A DNA stretch of 64,000 nucleotides from Larkinella knui (GTDB taxonomy: Bacteria; Bacteroidota; Bacteroidia; Cytophagales; Spirosomataceae), in assembly GCF_003858645.1 (NCBI RefSeq), contig NZ_RQJP01000005.1:496001-560000 (forward strand), in the 5' to 3' direction. The notes beneath the pieces were generated by a model. It had not been told where the DNA came from. It did not search any database and was given only the letters and a program-made list of their open reading frames with translations. Positions 44,799-54,192 of the stretch are shown here, piece by piece (position 1 is the first letter of the stretch; the number at the start of each line of letters is the position of its first letter). The translations under genes were made by a program, and so were the position numbers.

Positions 44799-46463
44799 AT
44801 GAAAAATTTGCTTCTCTGTGCAGTGATTTTTTGTCTGACAATTCGGCTGTCCGAAGCGCAGACGCCCCGTTATGCCATCATGCCCCAACCCGTCCGTCTG
44901 GACGAACAAAAGGGGAATTTTAAATTGCCGAACGACCTGGTGATCAGTATCGCAACCGACAACGCGGAAGTGCGTCGAGTGGCTGAACTATTGGCCGGAC
45001 AACTTGCCAGATCGACCGGCCGAACCCCCAAAATCAAGACAGGGAAAGGCGGCACGATTGTTTTTGTAACGCAACAAAGCCCGAAATTGGGCCGGGAAGG
45101 TTATTTTTTGAATGTAACGCCCAAGCGCATCACACTGACGGCACAGCAGCCCAACGGTTTTTTCTACGGTGTTCAGTCCCTGCTGCAATTAATGCCCGCC
45201 GAGGTGTTTGGAGCTGCCGTGGCTCCGGGTGTTGACTGGTCGGTGCCCTGTTGCGCCATCGAAGACCAGCCGCGCTACGGGTATCGCGGTGTTATGCTGG
45301 ATGTGGGACGGCATTTTTACCCCGTGCCGGCGGTTAAAAAATTCATTGATGAAATTGCGCTTCACAAAATCAACATGTTCCACTGGCACCTGACCGAAGA
45401 CCAGGGTTGGCGGATTGAAATCAAAAAATACCCCAGACTGACTGAAATCGGCTCGACCCGGAAAGAAACCATGCTGGGTCATTACCGGAACAATAAATTT
45501 GACAAAACACCCTACGGCGGTTTTTACACCCAGGACGAAATCCGGGAGGTGATCAAATACGCTCAGGACCGGTTTATCAACGTGATTCCGGAGATCGAGA
45601 TGCCGGGACACTCGATGGCCGTGCTGGCGGCTTATCCGCAATTGGGGAGTAATCCGGATAAAATCGTGCCCGTAACGGGCCGGTGGGGCGTGCACGAGGA
45701 TGTGCTGTTCCCGCGGGAGGAAACCTTCCAGTTTCTGCAGGATGTACTAACCGAAGTGATGGACTTATTCCCGAGCCAGTACATTCACATTGGGGGCGAT
45801 GAATGTCCTAAAAAACAGTGGATCGAAAGCCGGTTTTGTCAGGATCTGATCAAAAAACTGGGGCTGAAAGACGAGCATGAATTGCAAAGTTATTTTATCG
45901 GACGAATCGACAAATTCATTACCTCGAAGGGTCGCAAAATGATTGGCTGGGACGAAATTCTGGAAGGTGGTTTGTCGCCAAATGCAACCGTAATGAGCTG
46001 GCGGGGTGTCAATGGCGGTATTGCTGCGGCCCGCCAAAATCACGACGCGATTATGACGCCGACTACGTTTTTCTACCTCGACTACTACCAGGCTGACCCC
46101 AAAACGGTTTCGCAACCGGTGTCGATTGGCGGGTTGCTGCCGCTGGAAAAAACGTATTCGTACGAACCGGCTCCCGATAGTTTATCGGCGGAGGAACTGA
46201 AACACATCATCGGGGTTCAGGCCAACCTCTGGACGGAATACATCAAGACCCCGGAACATGTTGAATACATGCTGTTCCCGCGGGCCATTGCGATGGCTGA
46301 AATTGGCTGGACGCCCAAAGAACGCAAGAACATCGATAATTTTAAACAGCGGCTGGAAGTTCACAAAAAACGGCTCGATGTACTGGGAATCAATTACTTC
46401 GGCGCGCCGATCAACGCGAATTTTATGTACGTAAAACCGGATGGCTCGACGGGGAAATTGTAG
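44799..46463 (+). CDS. Beta-N-acetylhexosaminidase GH20
   Basis: A 554-residue exported hydrolase. Signal peptide (LLLCAVIFCLTIRLSEA), a GH20b N-terminal domain (residues 25-145) and the catalytic TIM barrel. KINMFHWHLTEDQGWRIEIK and VIPEIEMPGHSMAVLAAYP are barrel blocks, and the catalytic Asp-Glu pair is in YIHIGGDECPKKQW. IGVQANLWTEYIKTPEHVEY supplies the conserved Trp. It releases GlcNAc or GalNAc from glycans by substrate-assisted catalysis in the periplasm or at the surface. It is cotranscribed with the ROK regulator. Confidence 0.95.
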   Translation: MKNLLLCAVIFCLTIRLSEAQTPRYAIMPQPVRLDEQKGNFKLPNDLVISIATDNAEVRRVAELLAGQLARSTGRTPKIKTGKGGTIVFVTQQSPKLGREGYFLNVTPKRITLTAQQPNGFFYGVQSLLQLMPAEVFGAAVAPGVDWSVPCCAIEDQPRYGYRGVMLDVGRHFYPVPAVKKFIDEIALHKINMFHWHLTEDQGWRIEIKKYPRLTEIGSTRKETMLGHYRNNKFDKTPYGGFYTQDEIREVIKYAQDRFINVIPEIEMPGHSMAVLAAYPQLGSNPDKIVPVTGRWGVHEDVLFPREETFQFLQDVLTEVMDLFPSQYIHIGGDECPKKQWIESRFCQDLIKKLGLKDEHELQSYFIGRIDKFITSKGRKMIGWDEILEGGLSPNATVMSWRGVNGGIAAARQNHDAIMTPTTFFYLDYYQADPKTVSQPVSIGGLLPLEKTYSYEPAPDSLSAEELKHIIGVQANLWTEYIKTPEHVEYMLFPRAIAMAEIGWTPKERKNIDNFKQRLEVHKKRLDVLGINYFGAPINANFMYVKPDGSTGKL

Positions 46464-46475
46464 CGCCCCCAATCG

Positions 46476-46525
46476 GCTATAAACAGCAAAGCCCGGATTT
46501 GTCGTCCGGGCTTTGCTGTTTATAG
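46476..46525 (+). terminator. Perfect 22-base-stem hairpin after GH20
   Basis: GCTATAAACAGCAAAGCCCG and its exact complement flank a short loop (TTTGTCG). It starts 13 bases after the hexosaminidase stop. There is no T run, so it may be a hairpin terminator or an mRNA end-protecting structure. Confidence 0.7.
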
Positions 46526-46673
46526 CGGGAAAGAATGCATTGTTCAGAAACTAGCAGCCCACAGCGGCCTTTTTCCGGGATCAAATAAGTTAGTCTCCTT
46601 TGACAGGTAGAGAACGCGCTTTTTTTACTTACCAATAAAAACTACTGATTACGATTTCAAAGCCCGATTCCTT

Positions 46674-47972
46674 ATGAAAAAATGCCTCCTGCTGGTCCAT
46701 TTGTACCTGCTTGTTACGGTTTGTGCACTTGCCCAACCCGCCGAACGTCCCATTAAAATTGTTGTGGCCCCCGATCATGTCGACTGGCAATACCGCCCCG
46801 GCGAACCCGTTAAATTTACCATTTCTGTTTTGCAAAATGGCAACCCCGTCAAGGGTGCCAAAATCCGGTATGAGGTTGGGCCGGAAAAAATGGACCCAAC
46901 AAAACAGGAAACCGTAACGCTCGCCAATGGAACCACAACGGTCGATGGCGGTACGATGAAAACACCCGGTTTTCTGCGCTGCGTCGCCACCGCCGACATC
47001 AACGGCAAAACTTACCGCAACCTGGCGACGGCGGGTTTTAATCCGTTGCAGGTAGCGCCAACCGTCGAAAATCCCGCCGATTTTCAGGTGTTTTGGGACA
47101 GTGCCAGAGCCGAATTGAGCCGCATTCCGCTCGATGCCCGGATGACACTCCTGCCCGAACGGTGTACCGAAAAAGTAAATGTGTACCATGTAAATATACA
47201 GAATTATGCCAACTCCCGGCTCTACGGCATTCTTTGCGTACCGAAGCAGGAGGGGAAATACCCGGCTTTGCTGCGGGTGCCGGGGGCCGGAATCCGTCCG
47301 TACGGAGGCAACATCGCCGATGCAGAAAAGGGCATTATCACCTTGGAAATCGGGATTCATGGCATTCCCGTTATTATGGACCCGGTGGTGTACACCAATT
47401 TGAGTGCCGGTGCTTTGGGCGGTTACCAGAATTTCAATCTGGACGACCGCGACCGGTATTACTACAAGCGGGTGTATCTGGGCTGCGTTCGGGCCAACGA
47501 TTTTCTGGTGAGTTTGCCACAGTATGACGGAAGTAATCTGGCCGTAACGGGTGGGAGTCAGGGCGGAGCCTTGTCCATCACCACGGCCGGTTTAGACAAG
47601 CGTGTGAAGTGGCTGGGGGCGTTTTATCCGGCTCTGTCCGACGTAACGGGGTATTTGAAAGGCCGGGCGGGCGGGTGGCCGCACTTGTTTTACGGCAAGT
47701 CGTTGGCATTCAATAACACGCCCGCCAAAATCAAAACCGTGGCCTATTACGACGTCGTCAATTTTGCCCGGATGATCAAAGTGCCCGGCTATTATTCGTG
47801 GGGATTCAACGACGAAACCTGCCCGCCAACTTCCATGTATGCTTCTTACAACGTAATTTCAGCCCCGAAACAGTTGAAATTATACGAAGATACCGGCCAT
47901 TGGACTTATCCCGAGCAAAATGAACTGATGACCAACTGGCTGGTGCAGCAGTTGAAGGGAACGGGCAAGTAG
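46674..47972 (+). CDS. Acetyl xylan esterase/cephalosporin deacetylase-like
   Basis: A 432-residue exported alpha/beta hydrolase of the AXE1 family. Signal peptide (LLLVHLYLLVTVCALA), a beta-rich N-terminal part (KFTISVLQNGNPVKGAKIRY), then the hydrolase domain. The nucleophile is in VTGGSQGGALSITTAG (GxSQGG), the Asp in WGFNDETCPPTSMY and the His in YEDTGHWTYPEQ. It should remove acetyl groups from glycans. With the GH20 gene it may belong to a glycan-degradation set. Confidence 0.9.
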   Translation: MKKCLLLVHLYLLVTVCALAQPAERPIKIVVAPDHVDWQYRPGEPVKFTISVLQNGNPVKGAKIRYEVGPEKMDPTKQETVTLANGTTTVDGGTMKTPGFLRCVATADINGKTYRNLATAGFNPLQVAPTVENPADFQVFWDSARAELSRIPLDARMTLLPERCTEKVNVYHVNIQNYANSRLYGILCVPKQEGKYPALLRVPGAGIRPYGGNIADAEKGIITLEIGIHGIPVIMDPVVYTNLSAGALGGYQNFNLDDRDRYYYKRVYLGCVRANDFLVSLPQYDGSNLAVTGGSQGGALSITTAGLDKRVKWLGAFYPALSDVTGYLKGRAGGWPHLFYGKSLAFNNTPAKIKTVAYYDVVNFARMIKVPGYYSWGFNDETCPPTSMYASYNVISAPKQLKLYEDTGHWTYPEQNELMTNWLVQQLKGTGK

Positions 47973-48152
47973 GTCGATTTTTTCGGCCAGTACCGTAATA
48001 AGGCTTCGGATCACCCTAATTCACAGCAGATTCTTTTCTTCATCCGAAATAGTATCCGGTAAAGCTGCTAAATTGCCGGCGATGCGGACACTCTGCAAAG
48101 AGTCATTCGGCCTTATTGACTATGGTAGCTGCCAATCGCTCGAATTCGGTTT

Positions 48153-49733
48153 TTGTATATGAGACTATTATTTCCCTGTTGTATTTTAGTATACCTACTG
48201 AGTTCATGTACGGCTAAAAAACAGAATGACAAAACTGAATTAAGCGATATACCGGTTTCGGGACTCTCGGGGAAAGAGCTGTCGATGGCGCATTGCAGCC
48301 GCTGTCACGCCTTCGTGAGTCCCGAATTCCTATCAAAAGCGAATTGGCAGGATGTGCTTCCGGCCATGGGGCATCGGATGGGTATTTACAGTGGCGGATC
48401 GCGCCCCGACAGTTTATTTGATGCGGGCGCAAGCGGCACCCAGGTGCGCAATGCCAATATTTATCCCGAAAAACCGGTTTTGGCCAAAGAAGACTGGGCC
48501 AAAATAGTGAGCTATTATCGCGAGAATGCACCGGACACCATCTTGCCGCCCCTTCGCAAAAAGCCTGTTCGGATCGGGCTGCCGCATTTCAAATACCGGG
48601 AAACTTCCTTTTCCCATCGACCTTCCCTGACCACCCTGGTCAAAATTCTTCCTGATAACCGGGGCATCGTATTCGGTGATGGAAAAAACAGACGCAATAT
48701 TTTAACATTCCTGACCCCTGATCTTCAGGAAAAGTACAGTATTCCGCTGGAATCGACACCGATTCAGTTTTATGAAAAGTCAACGGAGCTCTACCTGACC
48801 ACGGTTGGCCGGGGTGTTTTTCCAACGGATGCCTCGGAGGGAGCCATGCAGCGATTGGTCAAAAGTGGATCGGAACCCGTCTACAAACTGGGGAATGTGG
48901 CCATTCCCAATCTACGGCGACCCGTTTTTATGGCTTATGGCGATTTAAATAAAGATGGGTTTGATGATGTCGTGGCCTGTGAATTTGGTAATCAGACCGG
49001 CCAGCTGGCCTGGTATGCCAGCAACGGACGAGGGGGCTATGACCGAAGGATTTTGCGGGAAAAACCGGGTGCAATCACGGCTGTGATCAAGGATGCCAAT
49101 CACGATGGGTTGATGGATATTTATGTCCTCATGGCGCAGGGTGATGAGGGTGTTTTTCTGTATGAAAATCAAGGAGAAGGAGTATTTCAGGAGAAACGCT
49201 TGCTGACCTTTCTGCCACTCAATGGCTCCCAGTATATAGAGCTGGCCGATTTTAACAAAGACGGTTTTGATGATATCGTCTACGTTTGTGGCGATAATGC
49301 GGATAAAACACCGATTTTGAAAAAATATCACGGTATCTATATTTTTCTCAATGATGGAAAATCCAACTTTAAACAGTCGTATTTTTATCCGTTAAATGGG
49401 GCCTACAAAGCGATGGTGCGCGATTATGATTTGGATGGTGACCTGGATATTGCGGCTATTTCGTTTTTCCCCGACTATCTTCGCTACCCCGAGGAAAGCT
49501 TCATCTATTTGAAAAATAAGGGCAATTTAAAGTTTGACAATTATTCATTTCCGGAAGCCCAGAAGGGAAGATGGGTGGTCATGGATGCGGGCGATATGGA
49601 TGCCGATGGCGACATCGACCTGGTTTTGGGTTCGTTTGTGTATTTTTTACCACAAGGAGATATGACTGGACTCGGTAAAAAATGGCTGTCGGACGGCCCC
49701 TCGGTCATTGTTTTGGAAAACACAATCCGGTAG
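48153..49733 (+). CDS. Lipoprotein with a cytochrome-c motif and FG-GAP/VCBS propeller
   Basis: A 526-residue lipoprotein. The lipobox YLLSSC gives Cys19. A single heme-c site, CSRCH (residues 48-52), lies in a short helical domain with Met72 or Met76 as possible distal ligands. From about residue 180 onward come FG-GAP/VCBS repeats, with calcium loops DLNKDGFDD, DANHDGLMD, DFNKDGFDD, DYDLDGDLD and DMDADGDID, that form a beta-propeller. The fusion suggests a surface electron-transfer or binding protein. The partner is unknown. CxxCH could occur by chance, but the SxxHCSRCH context is cytochrome-like. Confidence 0.82.
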   Translation: MYMRLLFPCCILVYLLSSCTAKKQNDKTELSDIPVSGLSGKELSMAHCSRCHAFVSPEFLSKANWQDVLPAMGHRMGIYSGGSRPDSLFDAGASGTQVRNANIYPEKPVLAKEDWAKIVSYYRENAPDTILPPLRKKPVRIGLPHFKYRETSFSHRPSLTTLVKILPDNRGIVFGDGKNRRNILTFLTPDLQEKYSIPLESTPIQFYEKSTELYLTTVGRGVFPTDASEGAMQRLVKSGSEPVYKLGNVAIPNLRRPVFMAYGDLNKDGFDDVVACEFGNQTGQLAWYASNGRGGYDRRILREKPGAITAVIKDANHDGLMDIYVLMAQGDEGVFLYENQGEGVFQEKRLLTFLPLNGSQYIELADFNKDGFDDIVYVCGDNADKTPILKKYHGIYIFLNDGKSNFKQSYFYPLNGAYKAMVRDYDLDGDLDIAAISFFPDYLRYPEESFIYLKNKGNLKFDNYSFPEAQKGRWVVMDAGDMDADGDIDLVLGSFVYFLPQGDMTGLGKKWLSDGPSVIVLENTIR

Positions 49734-49883
49734 CTTTTACGATTCAATCCGGTTCCAATTCCCTTTTTCATTGAGTAGGCATCCGGAATTCAGAAAAGTT
49801 TACAATTGCAGTCTCATTCCTGGTTTAAGTCTGGCTGTCGGCCCCCGCAGCTGTTGAAAAGAGCAACACGAAACCGTACCCCA

Positions 49884-50780
49884 ATGAAACGCAGAACCAT
49901 CCTGTTTTTTATCCACGGCTGGCTGACGGCCAGCGCACTTTTCGCCCAGAACGGCATATTGGTTTTTCAGTCCGATTTCGGATTGAAAGACGGGGCGGTT
50001 TCGGCCATGAAAGGCGTTTCGGTTGGCGTTTCGCCTGCGCTGAAGATCTTCGACCTTACCCACGAAATTCCGGCTTATAACATCTGGGAAGCCGCTTACC
50101 GGCTTTTGCAAACGGCTCCCTATTACCCCAAAGGTACGGTTTTCGTTTCGGTTTGTGATCCGGGTGTTGGTACGGATCGGAAATCCGTGGTATTGCTCAC
50201 CCGCTCCGGTCATTATTTTGTAACGCCCGACAATGGAACACTCACGCTGATTGCCGAAAAGCTGGGTATTCAGGAGGTGCGGGAAATTGATGAGGCCGTA
50301 AACCGCCTGCGCAATTCCAATGAGTCGTATACCTTTCACGGCCGTGACGTGTATGCCTACACGGGAGCCCGGCTGGCGGCCCGAGTGATCACGTTTGCTC
50401 AGGTTGGAAAAAAACTGCCTGCTGAAATTCGAAAAATACCGTATCAAAAACCGGTTTTTGCAAACGGCGTTTTGAGCGGAACCGTTCCGGTGTTGGATGT
50501 GCAGTACGGAAACGTCTGGACCAACCTGCCAAAATCGCTTTTTGCCCGGTTGGGAGCCGAAACCGGCGAACGCGTGCGGGTACAGATTTTCAACAAAGAC
50601 GAGAAAACGTTCGACGACCGTGTGGTGCTGGTGAATACCTTTGGTGAGTCGAAAGAAGGCGAAAATGTGGCCTATTTCAACAGCTTACTGAATTTTTCAG
50701 TAGCGGTAAATAAGGGAAATTTTGCCGAAAAATATAAAGTAAGCAGCGGACCCGACTGGCGAATTGAAGTCTCGAAGTGA
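49884..50780 (+). CDS. Exported SAM hydrolase (SAM-hydroxide adenosyltransferase family)
   Basis: A 298-residue protein of the DUF62 / SAM-dependent halogenase-like family. ILVFQSDFGLKDGAVSAMKG supplies the Asp, SVCDPGVGTDRKSVVLL the ribose site, VTPDNGTLTL and FHGRDVYAYTGARLA the His/Arg/Asp site. Known relatives split SAM into adenosine and methionine, or halogenate it. The first 20 residues (MKRRTILFFIHGWLTASALF) form a signal peptide ending in AQ, so it appears to act outside the cytoplasm, where SAM is not expected. The start at 49884 fits the signal peptide; the frame is open from 49806. Confidence 0.85.
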   Translation: MKRRTILFFIHGWLTASALFAQNGILVFQSDFGLKDGAVSAMKGVSVGVSPALKIFDLTHEIPAYNIWEAAYRLLQTAPYYPKGTVFVSVCDPGVGTDRKSVVLLTRSGHYFVTPDNGTLTLIAEKLGIQEVREIDEAVNRLRNSNESYTFHGRDVYAYTGARLAARVITFAQVGKKLPAEIRKIPYQKPVFANGVLSGTVPVLDVQYGNVWTNLPKSLFARLGAETGERVRVQIFNKDEKTFDDRVVLVNTFGESKEGENVAYFNSLLNFSVAVNKGNFAEKYKVSSGPDWRIEVSK

Positions 50781-50817
50781 TGGCTTTCTACGAGTTCAAA
50801 AATAGAATTACTACAAC

Positions 50818-50852
50818 AAAAATGGCCCGACATTTACGTTCGGGCCATTTTT
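50818..50852. terminator. Bidirectional terminator
   Basis: AAAAATGGCCCG and CGGGCCATTTTT form a 12-base stem, with an A run left and a T run right. It lies between the convergent SAM hydrolase and CotH genes. Confidence 0.88.
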
Positions 50853-50873
50853 GTTTCGACGAAGTCGAACGAC

Positions 50874-53564
50874 TCAGTTTCGGAGCGCTTTCAGCGTAAC
50901 CGACCGCTGACCGCTCACCACCCGCAAAAGCAGTAGGCCCGACGCCGACGGGCCGACGGACAACTTCTGTTGCTCAACGGCTCCGGCTTCTTTCACAAGC
51001 TGCTCCGTCACCAGCCGACCCAGCACGTCGGTGAGCTCAAGCCGCAGCGGCTGGCCCTGCGCTCCGCGCACCTCCACAGTGATTTCCCGGCCATTAACCG
51101 GATTGCCCAGAATGACAACGCTCAACTCTTCAACTGGTTCGGCGGTTAAACGGGCATTTGCCGGCGGGCACTTCAAGGCTTTGGGCGAGCCTTTCAAAAC
51201 ATACGTACTGCCCAAAACGCGGCCATAAATTAGTCGTTCGGTATTGTCTTTCAGCTCTGCTGGTACCGTAAAACTGTAGGCGTGGGCACCATTTCCTTTT
51301 CCCGCATCTTTCAAATCCTGCCGGAAGATGTTGGCTGTCGTTGTGCCCCAGACGCGTGCCGGATTCTCTGTATAAAATTCGACGGTAAAAGCCGTGTTGC
51401 CCTTGTCACGGTCCCAAACCCAACCCCGAATCGTGCCGCATTCCACCTTGTCGAGATACCCATCGAAATTACCACTCACCGTGGTGGGAGGTGGCGTGGT
51501 AGGCGTAGTGCCGACGGTGAGCGATACCAGCACGGTTTTGCTCAGCCCAGGCTGGTCCGTAGCTGTGTAGGTAAGCGAAGAAACACCGGCCGTCTGTGGC
51601 GTGCCGCTGATGAGCAACGTCGTTTTGTTGAAATTCAAACCCGCCGGCAAACCGGTCAGGTTGTAAGTCAGGGGCGTCTTTTCCGGATCCGTAAACGGGG
51701 GCAGACTTTGCGAATACGGCGTATTCACCGTGGCCGTTAAAGCGGGAATGTTCGCCGGTGGCACGGGTGGTTGATTGGTGGGAGTAGCCGTACCGGCGCA
51801 GGTCAGATTCCGGTTCGACTGTTTTAAAATAAAGGCACTCCCGACCACCCGCACACTCAACGTATGCGGTTTTCCATCTTTCAGGCTTTCCGGAAACGCT
51901 ATACTGAAACCGTGCATGCCGTTCCCTTTGTCTTTCAAATCATCCCGATACACATTGGCCAGTCCCGAGGCCACCGGAGTCTGTCCATTCAGAATTTCAA
52001 AACTGATGGCGGCCCGGGGCTGGTTGGCATCCCACACCCAGCCGCTGATCGTGTTGCAATCGGCGTTGCCCATAAAGCCTTCAAAATTACCGACCGTCGT
52101 CAGGGGCGAATTTTCATCGAGCAACGTTCCAAAATACTGATCCAGATAAGCCATCCGTTTATCGAGCCACGAGTAGATATACTCCAGGTCGTTGACGGCC
52201 AGCGTCACCGGCCACACCATGCCTTCGCGCTGATACGCTCCCTGAGCAGTCAGAAACGTGTTATTAACCGCCAGGTCATTTTTTATATTGGCAAGGGACA
52301 GTTCATTTTGCCGCAGGGCAAACCACCGTTTTCGCAGGTTTCGCTGGTAGCTGTCGATCGATAAAAGGCGGGTAAATAAGCCGTTGGTCATGATATCGAC
52401 ATACCGGTTTGTTTTTGAGCCGTCCCACAGATAGCCATACGTACCGTCCAGATCCCAGGGGACGATAAAATAAGGATCACCTTCTTTATAGCGCGCCAGG
52501 TAGGTGTTTTTTCCGGAATTGTCCGTTCCCCGAATCACATTCAGGAAAATGAAATAATCCATCAGACTGGGAAGATCCATCCGGGTGCCGATCTGCGTCT
52601 TGAATTCATCGGCCTGGGCTTTATAGACGAATTCCACAAGCTCATACAGATTTCCCCAGAAAGGCTGTTTAGGCAGCTTTATTTCATAACCGGCCCAGGT
52701 GAGTCCGGTATTGGGGGGCAGAACCGGCAAACCATCGAACTTGGTGGCCCCCGACCAGGTATCTCCTTTGTAGAGCTCCCCCCGGACGGTCCCGTCATCA
52801 GCCTGCTTTTTCAATTTGAGCTGTTTGCGGTCAATCTGCTCCGTGAAGGCGTAAATGCCTTTATAATCATCATTCACAAACACATCGCAATACCGCATCC
52901 CGATATACGAACGTGCCTGTGGTTCCTTGGCCGCATACGGCACGTGATGCATACGTTGCCATAGAGCCCATCCGGCTTTGTTGTTGCTGCGGGCGGGTTC
53001 CTTATACATCGCCATCAATATCCATTCACTGTCTTCCCGTAATCCGAGTAGGGCAGCGTCTTTTGCTTCGTTCCCGGCGGCATCCGTCGATAGCTCCACC
53101 TTGTACGATTTTTTTGGATACCCTTTTGAAAGATTTCCCCTCACCCGAATGCCCATGTTGGACGTGAAGGGTTGCCCGCTGGCATCGGCAATGAATATGT
53201 TGCCTCTGGTGAGAACATCGTCGTCCAGACTAATGGCTGCTTTCTTATCCGTTTTAACGTGAATAAGCGGTAAATCGGTAAAGAACAAGGTATACGTAAC
53301 ATTGCTGTTTGTTACGGAATACGCTTTGCCAATCTGAAAGGCATTGCCTACACTTCCGGAAAATGAATACAGTTTATCCAACTGAATGGTAGCCCCCGGT
53401 GTTGCGGGCATTTGATTGCATACAATCAGTTTTAAACGCGAATCGATCCGGAAATGATCAGCATCCACCGCTTGTGACCAGGCACCGGTAAGTGAAAGGT
53501 AAAACAGGATGAGCGGTAAAATACCCTTTGTGAATAAAGGGTGTCGGTAAGTAAATTTTGTCAT
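50874..53564 (-). CDS. CotH kinase-domain surface protein with T9SS sorting domain
   Basis: An 896-residue exported protein. After a signal peptide, a CotH-like kinase domain runs to about residue 470, with GNLSKGYPKKSYKVEL, SEWILMAMYKEPARSNNKAG and the Mg-binding PWDLDGTYGYLW. It is followed by a domain A copy (GFMGNADCNTISGWVWDANQ), a putative Ig domain (PPANIPALTATVNTPYSQSL), and a second copy of domain A (GYLDKVECGTIRGWVWDRDK). The end (LSVGPSASGLLLLRVVSGQR) is a type A T9SS C-terminal signal. CotH kinases phosphorylate surface proteins in spores; here a secreted kinase or adhesin is likely. Confidence 0.87.
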   Translation of the reverse strand: MTKFTYRHPLFTKGILPLILFYLSLTGAWSQAVDADHFRIDSRLKLIVCNQMPATPGATIQLDKLYSFSGSVGNAFQIGKAYSVTNSNVTYTLFFTDLPLIHVKTDKKAAISLDDDVLTRGNIFIADASGQPFTSNMGIRVRGNLSKGYPKKSYKVELSTDAAGNEAKDAALLGLREDSEWILMAMYKEPARSNNKAGWALWQRMHHVPYAAKEPQARSYIGMRYCDVFVNDDYKGIYAFTEQIDRKQLKLKKQADDGTVRGELYKGDTWSGATKFDGLPVLPPNTGLTWAGYEIKLPKQPFWGNLYELVEFVYKAQADEFKTQIGTRMDLPSLMDYFIFLNVIRGTDNSGKNTYLARYKEGDPYFIVPWDLDGTYGYLWDGSKTNRYVDIMTNGLFTRLLSIDSYQRNLRKRWFALRQNELSLANIKNDLAVNNTFLTAQGAYQREGMVWPVTLAVNDLEYIYSWLDKRMAYLDQYFGTLLDENSPLTTVGNFEGFMGNADCNTISGWVWDANQPRAAISFEILNGQTPVASGLANVYRDDLKDKGNGMHGFSIAFPESLKDGKPHTLSVRVVGSAFILKQSNRNLTCAGTATPTNQPPVPPANIPALTATVNTPYSQSLPPFTDPEKTPLTYNLTGLPAGLNFNKTTLLISGTPQTAGVSSLTYTATDQPGLSKTVLVSLTVGTTPTTPPPTTVSGNFDGYLDKVECGTIRGWVWDRDKGNTAFTVEFYTENPARVWGTTTANIFRQDLKDAGKGNGAHAYSFTVPAELKDNTERLIYGRVLGSTYVLKGSPKALKCPPANARLTAEPVEELSVVILGNPVNGREITVEVRGAQGQPLRLELTDVLGRLVTEQLVKEAGAVEQQKLSVGPSASGLLLLRVVSGQRSVTLKALRN

Positions 53565-54192
53565 TATAGTATTGGTGTCAGGGTTTTTTAAGCAATTTAT
53601 TGAATAATTCTTGAATATTTTTAATGATTATAACCAGAAACTACCCGGCTGAAAAGGTGTTTTCAGGTATGAATAGTTAGTATAACCGAAGACTTTCGGA
53701 GGCTTCATTAATCAGCTTACTGATACTATACTACGATTGTTCTTTCCATCGTACTGCGTTAAAGATCAGTTAACAGATTAGGCACGATTTAACTTATTGA
53801 CTGGCGATATACCTATCTGCCGGTAAATCAGTTATTTGATTGCCTTTTTTTAGTCTATTGCCAGACAAGAAAGTTAGGTATTTTTTTTGATTCAATACGA
53901 GTTTGAAAACTGAGTAACAGCTTCCTGTAAGGTGGTAAGTAAGGTGCTAATTGTAGTATCGGCAGCAATTCGGGCACGGATGAAGTGGTAAGTTTTGTCC
54001 GGATAGCTTAAATAATAGAGTAAAAAATTAGCGAACGGTTTAAGAAATTACACACGGTAAGGATACTAGTTGTTACATCAAGTACGCCTGATGGACCTTG
54101 TTGCATGAAAGCAATTCAGTTGATACGTCACCGGTAGATTCGCGCAACTTATTTTCGATTTAGTAGTTGATAAGAGGAACACTGGGAAAATA
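53565..54192. other. 628-base divergent intergenic region
   Basis: No gene, RNA, repeat or terminator is supported. It is A+T-rich throughout. A ten-codon frame starting at 54104 is too short to count. It probably holds promoters for CotH and the acyltransferase, with no clear consensus. Confidence 0.5.

Noticed and set aside
46629-47360. 243-codon minus-strand open frame inside the acetyl esterase gene
   Set aside because: Antisense shadow; it opposes the AXE1 signal peptide and N-terminal domain.
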